Assembly: GCF_000426045.1 (NCBI RefSeq)
Contig: NZ_AUEP01000016.1
Coordinates: 55,591 to 119,590, forward strand
DNA: 64,000 nucleotides
Source: Marmoricola sp. URHB0036
GTDB taxonomy: Bacteria; Actinomycetota; Actinomycetes; Propionibacteriales; Nocardioidaceae
Reading direction: 5' to 3'
This document shows positions 50,936-59,807 of the stretch, piece after piece. Under the pieces are notes generated by a model. The model made no database searches. It saw nothing but the letters and a program-made list of their open reading frames with translations, and was not told where the DNA came from. How positions within the stretch are numbered: the stretch's first letter is position 1; each line of letters opens with the position of its first letter. A program made the translations under genes and the position numbers.

Positions 50936-51527
50936 GGTCACCAGACTCGCGCAGGTGCCCCTCGGACTCGGTGAACAACGCGCCCGTGACGGGGCAGCGC
51001 CACTGGCCGTCCCCCTCGTCGAGCAGGCGGCGACCGGCGGGACCGACCCAGCCGATGCGGCGGGCCGGCGTACCGGCCACGAGAGCGAAGTCGGGCACGT
51101 CGTGCACCACGACCGCCCCTGCGGCGACCATCGCCCAGCGGCCGACCTCGACCGGGGCGACGCACACGGCGCGAGCCCCGACCGAGCAACCCTGCCGCAG
51201 GGTCACCCCGACCGGCTCCCAGTGGGAGGCATCCACGCGGGACCCGTCGGGGCGGATCGCCCGGGGGTACTCGTCGTTGGTCAGCACGGCGGCCGGTCCG
51301 ATGAACACGCCGTCCTCGACTGCGGCGGGCTCGTAGACCTGGGCGAGGTTCTGCACCTTCACGCGGTCGCCGAGGCGGACGCCGGCACCGACGTACGCCC
51401 CGCGGCCGATCACGCACTCGACGCCCAGGACGGCGCCTTCCCTGACCTGGGCCAGGCCCCAGACCACGGTGCCCTCCCCGATCTCCGCGTCGGCGGCGAC
51501 CTCGGAGGTCGGGTCAAGCTTCGGCAC
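50928..51527 (-). CDS. Left-handed beta-helix sugar N-acyltransferase (WbpD/WlbB-like)
   Basis: A 199-residue hexapeptide-repeat transferase: EIGEGTVVWGLAQVREGAVLGVECVIGRGAYV, NLAQVYEPAAVEDGVFIGPAAVLTNDEYPRAI and AMVAAGAVVVHDVPDF, the sequence style of WbpD/WlbB enzymes that N-acetylate UDP-amino sugars. The C-terminal RCPVTGALF stretch is an addition. It forms, with the aminotransferase and oxidoreductase, a three-step module. Its start overlaps the DUF2142-like gene by 14 nt. Confidence 0.88.
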   Translation of the reverse strand: MPKLDPTSEVAADAEIGEGTVVWGLAQVREGAVLGVECVIGRGAYVGAGVRLGDRVKVQNLAQVYEPAAVEDGVFIGPAAVLTNDEYPRAIRPDGSRVDASHWEPVGVTLRQGCSVGARAVCVAPVEVGRWAMVAAGAVVVHDVPDFALVAGTPARRIGWVGPAGRRLLDEGDGQWRCPVTGALFTESEGHLRESGDHD

Positions 51528-53022
51528 GCGCGCGTTCCTTCACGCTCAGGACCGGCCCGAAGGCGCCCCAGCACATCAGCGCGGCGCTCGCGGCCGCGAC
51601 GACGACGGTGAGGACCATCGAGGGCTGCAGCCAGGCGCTGGAGTCGACCTGGGGACTGTGCCTGACCTCGTAGAACAGGCCGTACGCCGGTGCCACGGCC
51701 TGGGCGACCACGAAGAGCAGCGCCAGCAGCAGGCACATCGGCCCGCGCAGGTGGTGGCCGCGGCGGTCGAGTGCGTACGCCGCGAGCAGGACCATGCCCA
51801 TGGCCACCGGGAGACCGTAGCGCCCCTGCCAGGCGGCGCCGAACTGGTCGAGCGACTTCACGGTCGTCAGGTAGGGGAACGCCAGTGCGAAGCCCGCCAC
51901 GAGCAGGATGCCGAGCCGGGACCGCGCACTCGCGAAGCGCAGGCCGAGGGCCATCACCAACCCGAAGAGGCACAGGTAGCAGGCGTAGACGACGGGAAGG
52001 GTCGGCTGGTCACGCAACGGGAACGCTGCGATGGCCTGGAACGTCCAGGCCGGGAGCTGGGTCGCGGACACCGAGATCCGGTGGGCGAGGGACGAGTGGC
52101 CGTCCCCTTCCACCCCGATCCTGGTGGCGTCCATGGCGACGATCCAGGCCGTGGCCTGGAGTGCACTGGCGAGCACGAGCAGCGCACCGAGGAGCACGGC
52201 GGGTCGGCGGAGGAGCGACCTGATCCGGTCCGGCTCGGCGCGGACCGCGACGAGAACGACCGCGAGGATCATCAGGCACCACAGGGGTCCGAGCGGGCGC
52301 AGGGTCGCCAGCACGGCGCCCGAGACGGCAGCGTAGGCCGCCAGCCGGCGGATGTGCTCGGCCGGCGCGACGAGCAGTCCGACCAGCGACAGCCACAGGG
52401 CCAATGCCGACATCATCTCGGCCCCGTTGGGCGAGGCGACGGCGCAGCTGTACACGGCCACCGGCGTGCAGGCGACCACGATGCCGACGTACGGCCACCG
52501 GGTCCGTGCCCAGGTCGAGGCGGCGCGAGCTGCGACCCAGACGAAGGCTGCGGCCAGGAGTGCGGTGGCGATCCGCATCAGGTAGAGGGCGGTGGCGCCG
52601 TGGAACGGCTTCGCGACGGTGCCGATCACGGCGTAGAACAGGGGGTGGTAGCGGCCGGCACCGCTGGCGACGCGGGTGGTGCCCTCGCCCGCGGGCGTGC
52701 CGACACAGTCGCGGTCCTTGGTGTAGGAGAGGTTCTTGCACTCGGCCCGGGCCGCGTCGACGATGTCTGAGGGCACCTCGAGCCAGGCACCGGTGCCACG
52801 CGTCGCGTTCACCGGGTCGATGGCCCACTGCCCGCGCGCAGCTGCCGCCGCGCGGTAGGCGTGGTCGTGCTCGTCGATCCCGCCGAACGGCGGGACCACC
52901 AGCACCCAGACCGCGAACAGACCGCACAGCCCGAGGAGCAGTCTCCGGCTGGGCGACACGGACGGGGGGTCGGCCGCGGGCGAAGGTGCAGCATCGTGGC
53001 CCACCTCGAGCTGCTGGCTCAT
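51514..53022 (-). CDS. DUF2142-like polytopic membrane protein
   Basis: A 502-residue protein with about eleven hydrophobic helices and a large loop after the first (FGGIDEHDHAYRAAAAARGQWA...). The DEHDHAYRAA segment resembles the acidic first-loop motif of GT-C glycosyltransferases and DUF2142. It is a candidate glycosyltransferase that uses a lipid-linked sugar on the outer side of the membrane, but this is not proven. It is in the minus-strand run between the GT2 gene and the acyltransferase. Confidence 0.8.
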   Translation of the reverse strand: MSQQLEVGHDAAPSPAADPPSVSPSRRLLLGLCGLFAVWVLVVPPFGGIDEHDHAYRAAAAARGQWAIDPVNATRGTGAWLEVPSDIVDAARAECKNLSYTKDRDCVGTPAGEGTTRVASGAGRYHPLFYAVIGTVAKPFHGATALYLMRIATALLAAAFVWVAARAASTWARTRWPYVGIVVACTPVAVYSCAVASPNGAEMMSALALWLSLVGLLVAPAEHIRRLAAYAAVSGAVLATLRPLGPLWCLMILAVVLVAVRAEPDRIRSLLRRPAVLLGALLVLASALQATAWIVAMDATRIGVEGDGHSSLAHRISVSATQLPAWTFQAIAAFPLRDQPTLPVVYACYLCLFGLVMALGLRFASARSRLGILLVAGFALAFPYLTTVKSLDQFGAAWQGRYGLPVAMGMVLLAAYALDRRGHHLRGPMCLLLALLFVVAQAVAPAYGLFYEVRHSPQVDSSAWLQPSMVLTVVVAAASAALMCWGAFGPVLSVKERARAEA

Positions 53023-53951
53023 CGACTTCCCTCCTGGATGTCGAGCTGCATGGCGGAGACCAGGAAGTGCAGCCCGCTGAGGAGCGGGGCGACGGCGAGG
53101 AGGACGGTGCCGGGGCTGGCGACGGGCGGTCCGAGGGTGTTCACGACGGTGAAGACGCTGAACCCGAGTCCGATCGCGACCAGGAACAGTCCGGTGAAGA
53201 ACATCAGGGCCACGGCGGAGAACGACTGGAGGACGTACTTCCACCACATGCGGTGCCAGAAGCCTCGCCACAGCATCGACAGCAGCCGAGGGGCCACCCG
53301 GCCGACCTTGAGGCCGGACACCTCGGTGCCGTAGACAGCGGGGATCGGCACGTCGCGCGCGGGCACGCGCAGCACGTTGAGCTTGATCAGCAGGTCGTTC
53401 TCGAACTCGTAGCGCTTGGCCAGCCGGTCCAGCTGCAACCGCTCCAGTGCGCTGCGATGGATCGCGGTGTAGCCGTTCTGGGGGTCGAAGAGTCCCCAGT
53501 AGCCGGACGCGGCCTTGGTCAGGAAGGACATCCCGATGTTGCCGACCACCCGGTGGCGCGGCATGCCCTCGAACGAGCCCTCGCCGTAGAACCGGTTGGC
53601 CTTGGTGAACTGGGCCTCGCCCTCGGCGATCGGGTCGAGCAGCGCCGGGAGGTACGCCGGATCCATCTGGGCGTCGCCGGCCATCACCACCGACACGTCA
53701 CAACCGAGCTCGAGGGCACGTTTGTGGCCGGCCACGATGGCACCGCCCACGCCCTGGTTCTCCGGGAGCCGGTGCACCTCGAGCCGCGGGTCGTCGACCG
53801 CCTTGGCCGCCTCGGAGGTGGCGTCGGTGCTGGCGTCGTCCACCACGATCACGTGGTCGACGAGCTCAGGCGCCGTGCGGATGACCGTGCCCACGAGGAG
53901 CTCCTCGTTGTGGGCAGGCACCACGACGGCGACGCGCAGGTCCCTGTACAC
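53019..53951 (-). CDS. GT2-family membrane glycosyltransferase (DPM1/GtrB-like)
   Basis: A 310-residue glycosyltransferase: VAVVVPAHNEELLVGTVI, IVVDDASTDATSEAA, SVVMAGDAQMDPAYLPALL and a C-terminal pair of membrane helices (about 245-270, 280-302). The DDASTD and GDAQMDP motifs mark the sugar-nucleotide/metal site. It probably makes a polyprenyl-phosphate sugar donor for the polytopic proteins. GTG at 53951 with an AGGAGGAGG ribosome-binding site; the stop overlaps the next ATG. Confidence 0.9.
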   Translation of the reverse strand: MYRDLRVAVVVPAHNEELLVGTVIRTAPELVDHVIVVDDASTDATSEAAKAVDDPRLEVHRLPENQGVGGAIVAGHKRALELGCDVSVVMAGDAQMDPAYLPALLDPIAEGEAQFTKANRFYGEGSFEGMPRHRVVGNIGMSFLTKAASGYWGLFDPQNGYTAIHRSALERLQLDRLAKRYEFENDLLIKLNVLRVPARDVPIPAVYGTEVSGLKVGRVAPRLLSMLWRGFWHRMWWKYVLQSFSAVALMFFTGLFLVAIGLGFSVFTVVNTLGPPVASPGTVLLAVAPLLSGLHFLVSAMQLDIQEGSR

Positions 53952-54086
53952 GCGGCCTCCTCCTGTCGCTTCGAGGATAGGGAACGATTTGCGACTTTGG
54001 GTCCGAATTGCGAGGTCGGCAGCTCCCGATGGCACCGTCCGGTGCGTACGCCTGCGACGGGAGTGTCCGGCGGCTAGCCTCGCGCC
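53952..54086. other. Divergent promoter region of the sugar block
   Basis: This 135-nt gap serves the minus-strand GT2 gene (which has a strong ribosome-binding site) and the plus-strand GT-C-like gene. The plus-strand gene has TAGCCT (54075-54080) ending six bases before its ATG, so its transcript is probably leaderless. An AT-richer patch lies near 53985-54010. Confidence 0.5.
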
Positions 54087-55907
54087 ATGACGTCGGGATC
54101 CCCGGAGGTTCCTCGCTGGGGTACCGGGAGCCGGGGGGTCTGGCCGTGGGTCGCGGCGGCGGCGCTGCTCGCGACGGCCGTCTGGGTGATCGCGGCCCTG
54201 ATGATGGCCGACCGCGGGTTCGACCTCAGCGACGAGGGCTTCTACGTCCTGTCCTACCGGTGGTGGGACTCCACGCCGCGGGTGTTCACGGGGGTCCAGT
54301 ACCTCTACGGGCCCGTCTTCCAGCTGCTCGGGTGGAGCATCCCCGGCCTTCGCGTCGTACGACTCGTCAGCATCGTGCTGGTGCACCTGGCCTTCGGCTG
54401 GGCGTTCATGGCGTGGCTGCGGACCCGCCGGCCGCAGGCACCGTCCAGCCGCGGCTGGGAGCTGGCGGGCACGCTAACGATCCTCGCCTCGGCCGGCGTC
54501 ACCTATGGCTGGCTTCCGCTGAGTCCCGGCTACAACGACGTCGTCGCGCTCACCTCCCTGCTGCTGGTCTCCCTGCTGCTGTGGTCCCTGACCGTCGTCT
54601 CGCGCGGCGAGCGACTGCCCGTGCTGGCGGCTGCCTGCGCCGGTCCGCCCGTGGTCGCGCTCGTCCTGGCGAAGTGGGCCTCGGCCGGCCTGATCCTGCT
54701 CTTCCTGCTGGTCGTGGGCGTGCTGGCGTTGCGTGCGCTGGGAGCGCGTGGCTGGCTGAGGTACGTCGTCGCTGCCGTCGCGAGCGTCGCGGTCTGCGTG
54801 CTGCTCGTTCACCTGTTCGTGCAGCCGTTGGGCCCGCTCGCCTCGCAGATGACCGAGGTGAACCGGCTGGTCGCGAGGGACACCAACTCGCCGATGACGC
54901 TGCTCGGCATGTACGTCCGCACCACGCTCTCGATGGGGTGGGAGGCGGTCGTCGTCGCGATCATCTCCCTGCTCGTGGCCGGGCTCGGCCTCCTGCTCCG
55001 GCGCACCAGGTTCGCGGCGCTGGGGCTGCCCTTGGTGGCGCTCGGCCCGGTGGTGGGGCTGGTCACGGCGAACCCCAGGCACGGGGGAGTCCCGGGAGGG
55101 GGCAGCGGGGTGATCCGCAGCTATGTCGTGCCGCTGATCGGGATGGCGCTGGTCGTGGTCGTGGCCCGCTGGGTCCTCGGGCGTCGTAGGGCCCGGGCGA
55201 GTGAGGGACGCGGACCCGACGTCGCGGTGGTCGTGATGCTGCTCCTCCTGCCGGCCGTCCAGGCTGCCGGCACCGGGAACCCGCTCGCCTACCTCGCGGT
55301 GAACCAGTTCCCGTGCTGGACCGCGCTGATGGTGGCAGCGTGCACGGCGCTGACGCACACGCGCGCAGCGGCCACTCTCGCGATCTCGGCCACGGCGTGC
55401 GCCGTCCTCGTGGCGGCAACCACGGGGGCCGACGGGTTGCTGCAACACCCCTACCGGACCGCGGCATGGTCCGACGCCTCTGTGCGCATCGGTGGCGGCG
55501 GTCCGCTCGCGGACATGCACGTCGACGCAGCGACGGCCGATCGGCTCCGCGCCATCCGCGAGGCAGTGGGGCACCGTCGTGCGGGCGACCCGGTGATGGG
55601 CTTCGACGAGATGGCCGGCGTGGTACTGCTGGTGGACGGCCGCTCCGTCGGGGAGGCGTGGTACTCGCGCATCGACCACAGTCGCAGCGCCGCGGGCATC
55701 CGCAGCGTCTGCACGCGCGCGCGGCCCTGGGGTGACACGCTCCCGGTCGTCGTCTACGACCGTGCTCCGAGCTCCATCGACCAGGACGCCCTGCGTGCCT
55801 GCGGACTCTCGCTGTCCGCCGACTACACACTGGTGACGGTCGACCAGGGAGACCCACGCCTGCGGGTCTACGTGCCGCTGGGCACCGAGGAGAGGACGCG
55901 ACGTTGA
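54087..55907 (+). CDS. GT-C-like polytopic membrane glycosyltransferase candidate
   Basis: A 606-residue protein with about eleven hydrophobic helices. The first outer loop contains GFDLSDEGFYVLSYRWW, the DE-type acidic motif seen in GT-C glycosyltransferases. A soluble C-terminal region of about 150 residues follows the helices. Donor and acceptor are unknown. Leaderless promoter at 54075-54080. Its stop overlaps the TTG of the next gene. Confidence 0.78.
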   Translation: MTSGSPEVPRWGTGSRGVWPWVAAAALLATAVWVIAALMMADRGFDLSDEGFYVLSYRWWDSTPRVFTGVQYLYGPVFQLLGWSIPGLRVVRLVSIVLVHLAFGWAFMAWLRTRRPQAPSSRGWELAGTLTILASAGVTYGWLPLSPGYNDVVALTSLLLVSLLLWSLTVVSRGERLPVLAAACAGPPVVALVLAKWASAGLILLFLLVVGVLALRALGARGWLRYVVAAVASVAVCVLLVHLFVQPLGPLASQMTEVNRLVARDTNSPMTLLGMYVRTTLSMGWEAVVVAIISLLVAGLGLLLRRTRFAALGLPLVALGPVVGLVTANPRHGGVPGGGSGVIRSYVVPLIGMALVVVVARWVLGRRRARASEGRGPDVAVVVMLLLLPAVQAAGTGNPLAYLAVNQFPCWTALMVAACTALTHTRAAATLAISATACAVLVAATTGADGLLQHPYRTAAWSDASVRIGGGGPLADMHVDAATADRLRAIREAVGHRRAGDPVMGFDEMAGVVLLVDGRSVGEAWYSRIDHSRSAAGIRSVCTRARPWGDTLPVVVYDRAPSSIDQDALRACGLSLSADYTLVTVDQGDPRLRVYVPLGTEERTRR

Positions 55908-56893
55908 CGGAACCAGCCGTGTCGCCCGGGTCACGACGTCTCGTCTCGATCGTCATCCCGGCACTGAACGAGGTCGAGAACGTGCCGGCGGTCCTGGACC
56001 GGATGGTCGACTTCGGCTCCGCCTTCCCGGCGTACGACTTCGAGCTGGTGCTGGTGGACGACGGCTCGTCTGACGGCACTGCCGAGCGTGCCCTCGCCGA
56101 GGCGCCCGCAGGGGTCCTTGTCACGGTCGTCCAGCTCTCCCGCAGCTTCGGCTCGCACCAGGCGATCACGGCCGGGCTACGTCGTACCGCCGGTGACTGC
56201 GCCATCGTGCTCGGCGCCGACATCCAGGAGCCACCTGAGCTGATCGCGGACTTCCTCCAGAACTGGGAGCAGGGAGCCGACGTCGTCTGGGGCGTACGAC
56301 GCACGAGGGTCCGGTCCTGGCGCTCGGAGCTGCCCTCGAAGGTGTTCTCCTACCTGTTCACGCGGTACGCCGATCTCGCCGACTACCCACCCGAGGGGCC
56401 GTCGGGGATGCTGATCGACCGCGCGGTGCTCGACGAGCTCAACCGGCTCGAGGAGAGCAACCGCAACGTGATGGCGCTGGTAGCGTGGCTCGGCTTCCAT
56501 CAGACCCGCGTGCTCTACGACCAGCTGCCGCGACAGCACGGTGAGTCGCGCTGGACCCGTCGCAAGATGGTGAAGCTGGCCGTCGACTCGCTCGTGCAGT
56601 TCTCCTCGATGCCGCTGCGTGCGTGCACCTTCACCGGCCTCGGGGTGGCTGTCCTCGGGCTGGTCTACGCGGTCGCGCTGGTGGTCCGGTCGCTGCTCGG
56701 TGTGGACACTCCGTCGGGCTGGCCGACCATCCTGGTGGTGGTCCTCGTTCTCGGCGGAATCCAGCTCACGGTGATCGGCGTCATGGGAGAGTACGTATGG
56801 CGCGCAGTCGAGGAGACGCGCCGCCGACCGCTCTACGTCGTGCGTGGGGTGACACACAGCCGGCGGGTGGCCGGCACGGGGGATCAGGGGTAA
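55904..56893 (+). CDS. GT2-family glycosyltransferase (polyprenyl-phosphate sugar synthase type)
   Basis: A 329-residue enzyme: VSIVIPALNEVENVPAVL, LVLVDDGSSDGTA, GADIQEPPELIADF, then QHGESRWTRRKMVKLAVDSL and two C-terminal membrane helices (about 230-260, 272-295). It matches GtrB/ArnC-type enzymes that load a sugar onto polyprenyl phosphate. TTG start overlaps the preceding stop (TTGA). The epimerase gene follows after three bases. Confidence 0.9.
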   Translation: MTEPAVSPGSRRLVSIVIPALNEVENVPAVLDRMVDFGSAFPAYDFELVLVDDGSSDGTAERALAEAPAGVLVTVVQLSRSFGSHQAITAGLRRTAGDCAIVLGADIQEPPELIADFLQNWEQGADVVWGVRRTRVRSWRSELPSKVFSYLFTRYADLADYPPEGPSGMLIDRAVLDELNRLEESNRNVMALVAWLGFHQTRVLYDQLPRQHGESRWTRRKMVKLAVDSLVQFSSMPLRACTFTGLGVAVLGLVYAVALVVRSLLGVDTPSGWPTILVVVLVLGGIQLTVIGVMGEYVWRAVEETRRRPLYVVRGVTHSRRVAGTGDQG

Positions 56894-56896
56894 TCC

Positions 56897-57850
56897 ATGA
56901 GGACACGTCGAAGCACGGTGCTCGTCACCGGCGGTCTCGGCTACATCGGCTCCTACGTGGTGCGTGACCTGCGTGAGCGCGGCTGGCAGGTGCGGGTGCT
57001 CGACAACCGCTACCGGTGCGACCCCACCACCGCCACGGAGCTCGCGGCCCTCGACGGCGTCGAGGTGGTCGAGGGCGACATCCGCTACGCGCACATGGTC
57101 GAGAGCGCGACCCAGGGAGTCGAGGCCGTCGTGCACCTGGCCGCGGTGTGCATGAACAAGAGCATCGCGGATCCGACCGAGAGCCTGGACGTCAACCTGA
57201 TGGGCACCCAGAACGTGCTCGACGCAGCCTCGCGGGCATCCGTTCGCCGCATCGTCTACGCGTCGTCCGCCTCGGTCTACGGCAACCCGACCCAGCTGCC
57301 GATGCGCGAGGACGACAAGCTTGCGCCGATCACGCCGTACTGCGTGGCCAAGCTGGCCGGCGAACAGATGCTCGACTTCTACGCCCGTCGCGCCAGCCTC
57401 TCCTGGCTGGGCCTGCGCTTCTTCAACGTCTACGGTCCGGGCCAGCCGACCGATGCCTACTACACCTCCGTGGTGGTCACCTTCCTGAACCGGCTCGCAG
57501 CCGGAGAGTCTCCGGTGATCGACGGCCGAGGCGAGCAGTCGATGGACTTCGTGCACGTCACCGACGTGGCGCGTGCCGTGGGCATGGCGGTGGACTCCGA
57601 GGCGACCGGAGAGCTGCTCAACGTCGGTACGGGACGCCAGACCACCATCGCGGACCTTGCAGAACTGCTGATCCGGAGCGTGGGGGCCGACGTCCGGCCC
57701 CAGTTCCGTCCTCGCGAGGTGCTGGTCGCCCGCCGAGAGGCCTCGATCGACCGCATCGCCGAGGTGCTCGGCTGGCACCCGACCATCGAGCTCGAGCAGG
57801 GTCTCGCCTCGGTGGTGGAGTGGCTCAAGCAGACCTCGACCGCTGCCTGA
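56897..57850 (+). CDS. NAD-dependent nucleotide-sugar epimerase/dehydratase
   Basis: A 317-residue extended SDR: VLVTGGLGYIGSYVV (GxxGxxG at 12-18), VVHLAAVCMNKSIADP, YASSASVYGNPTQLP and the catalytic Tyr148-Lys152 in PYCVAKLAGE. It may be a 4-epimerase or a dehydratase for a UDP- or dTDP-sugar; the sequence does not fix the substrate. ATG at 56897. Confidence 0.9.
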   Translation: MRTRRSTVLVTGGLGYIGSYVVRDLRERGWQVRVLDNRYRCDPTTATELAALDGVEVVEGDIRYAHMVESATQGVEAVVHLAAVCMNKSIADPTESLDVNLMGTQNVLDAASRASVRRIVYASSASVYGNPTQLPMREDDKLAPITPYCVAKLAGEQMLDFYARRASLSWLGLRFFNVYGPGQPTDAYYTSVVVTFLNRLAAGESPVIDGRGEQSMDFVHVTDVARAVGMAVDSEATGELLNVGTGRQTTIADLAELLIRSVGADVRPQFRPREVLVARREASIDRIAEVLGWHPTIELEQGLASVVEWLKQTSTAA

Positions 57851-57878
57851 CGGGGCGTCGCGGGGCGGGGAACAGATC

Positions 57879-58670
57879 GTGAGGACGGTCTTTGTCGGGG
57901 CGAGTTCCCTGGGCCATGCGTGTTGCCGAGCCCTGCTCGAGGCTGGCAAGGAACTCGATCACATCGTGACGATGCCGCGGGACTTCGAGGTCGGCGGGCC
58001 GACTGGTGGACGCCACGTCCAGAACGTGCTGCACGCCGACTTCGTGGCACTGGCGGCAGAGCACGACGTGCCGGTCTCCGTGACCGACGGCAACCTGCGA
58101 CCTCATGAGTCGATGCTGCGTGACCTCGCCCCGGAGGTGGTGCTCGTCGCGGGGTGGTACCACATCGTGCCCCGCAGCGTGCTGGAGATTCCGTCGCAGG
58201 GGGTGGCTGGCTTGCACGGCTCGTTGCTGCCGAAGTACAGGGGCAACGCACCACTGGTGTGGGCGATGATCAACGGGGAGCGGCGTACGGGCGTGTCGCT
58301 GTTCTGGTTCGACGACGGTGTCGACACCGGTGACGTGATCGACCAGCGTCCGTTCGACATCGAGCGGCACGACACGATCGCCGAGGTTGTGGAGAAGGCC
58401 ACGTCGGCGGCTGTCTCACTGGTGCTCGACAACTACGACCCCTTGGCTGCTGGCACGGCGGTCGCCAGGCCGCAGGATCACAGCGCGAGCACGACCTTCG
58501 GGCCGCGCACGCCCGCTGACGGGGAGATCGACTGGTCGTGGCCCGCGGACCGCATCCGTGACTTCATCCGCGCCCAGACTCACCCCTACCCGGGTGCCTT
58601 CACCCGGATCGGCGGCAAGATCGTCCGTATCTGGGAAGCCGACGTGGTCGACGACGTCACCTCGACGTGA
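57879..58670 (+). CDS. Sugar/tRNA formyltransferase-family protein with altered active site
   Basis: A 263-residue protein with the formyltransferase fold: HGSLLPKYRGNAPLVWAM and SLFWFDDGVDTGDVIDQ, followed by a C-terminal WSWPADRIRDFIRAQTHPYPGAF region as in Fmt and ArnA. His113 and the Asp145/146 pair are kept, but the Asn that comes two residues before the His in Fmt and ArnA is Gly111 here, so the Asn-His-Asp triad is incomplete. Beside an aminotransferase, a role in N-formyl amino-sugar synthesis is likely, but loss of the Asn leaves activity open. GTG start at 57879. Its end overlaps the convergent aminotransferase gene by 14 nt. Confidence 0.82.
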   Translation: MRTVFVGASSLGHACCRALLEAGKELDHIVTMPRDFEVGGPTGGRHVQNVLHADFVALAAEHDVPVSVTDGNLRPHESMLRDLAPEVVLVAGWYHIVPRSVLEIPSQGVAGLHGSLLPKYRGNAPLVWAMINGERRTGVSLFWFDDGVDTGDVIDQRPFDIERHDTIAEVVEKATSAAVSLVLDNYDPLAAGTAVARPQDHSASTTFGPRTPADGEIDWSWPADRIRDFIRAQTHPYPGAFTRIGGKIVRIWEADVVDDVTST

Positions 58671-59793
58671 CGGCCTCGCGGACGGCAGCGACGACCCGGT
58701 CCTGGTCGGCGTCGGTGAGGTCGGCGTACATCGGCAGGGCGAGGTGGCGCCGGAACAACAGGTCCGAGGTCGGGCAGTCGGCGGGTGCGGCGTACACAGG
58801 CTCGCGGTGCAGCGCGTAGGTGCCGATCTGCGAACCGATCCCGCGGGCGCGCAGGGCGAGGACAGTGGCGTCCCGGTCGACGTCCTCGGTGACGGTGACG
58901 GCGTAGGTCTGCCAGGTGGGCTCGCGGTCACCGGGGGAGTGCGGTGCCTCGACCCCGGGTACGTCGGCCAGCAGGTCGGCGTAGCGGTCGGCGAGGACTC
59001 GTCGGCGCGCCAGGAACCCGTCGAGCTTGTCGAGCTGGACGAGCGCGATGGCGGCCAGCACGTCGGAGAGCTTGTAGTTGTAGCCCACGTCCCCGAACTC
59101 CGGGATGGCGAGCTTGGCCTCACCCTGCCGGGCATAGGCGCTGCGCTGCCCGAAGCACGACATGCTCCGCACCCGGTCGGCGATCCCGGCGTCGTCGGTC
59201 ACCACCACGCCTCCCTCGCCCGAAGTGATGCCCTTCCGCGCGTGCAGCGAGAACACCGCGACGTCGCCGAACGCGCCACACGGTCTTCCCTCGAAGGTGC
59301 CGCCGACCGAGCAGGCGGCGTCCTCCAGGAGGAACAGGCCGTGCCCGCGGGCGAGCAGCTCGAGCGCGTCCCAGTCGGCGGGGACGCCGAGCGCGTCGAC
59401 GCCGATGATGCCGCGGGTGCGCGGGGTGATGCGCTCGGCGAGGCGGTCCACGTCCACCGTGCCGGTGTCGAGTCGTACGTCGGCGAAGCGTGGTGTCGCT
59501 CCGCAGTAGAGGACCGCATGGGCCGTGGCCGGGAAGGTGTAGTCGGCGACCAGCACCTCGTCGCCCGGCCCGACACCGAGCGCCGCCAGGGAGAGGTGCA
59601 ACCCAGCCGTGCAGTTGTTGACTGCGACAGCGTGGGTGCGGCCGGTCAGCCGGGCGAACGCATCCTCGAGCTCGGTGCCGCGCGGTCCCTGTCCGGCCAG
59701 CCACCCCGACGCGAGGACCTGCTCGACCGCCTCGAGCTCGCGATGGTCCGTGGTCGGACGGGTGAGCGGGACGGCCGGCAGCGACGGATCCAT
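58657..59793 (-). CDS. DegT/DnrJ/EryC1/StrS-family sugar aminotransferase, second copy
   Basis: A 378-residue PLP aminotransferase, different from the copy at 49847. The PLP Lys187 is in FSLHARKGITSGEGG; VNNCTAGLHLSLAALG and LLEDAACSVGG are typical. It is convergent with the formyltransferase-like gene, and the two would make a formamido sugar if both act on the same substrate (inference). ATG at 59793. Confidence 0.9.
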   Translation of the reverse strand: MDPSLPAVPLTRPTTDHRELEAVEQVLASGWLAGQGPRGTELEDAFARLTGRTHAVAVNNCTAGLHLSLAALGVGPGDEVLVADYTFPATAHAVLYCGATPRFADVRLDTGTVDVDRLAERITPRTRGIIGVDALGVPADWDALELLARGHGLFLLEDAACSVGGTFEGRPCGAFGDVAVFSLHARKGITSGEGGVVVTDDAGIADRVRSMSCFGQRSAYARQGEAKLAIPEFGDVGYNYKLSDVLAAIALVQLDKLDGFLARRRVLADRYADLLADVPGVEAPHSPGDREPTWQTYAVTVTEDVDRDATVLALRARGIGSQIGTYALHREPVYAAPADCPTSDLLFRRHLALPMYADLTDADQDRVVAAVREAVTSR

Positions 59794-59807
59794 CGAGGCG
59801 ACGGAGC

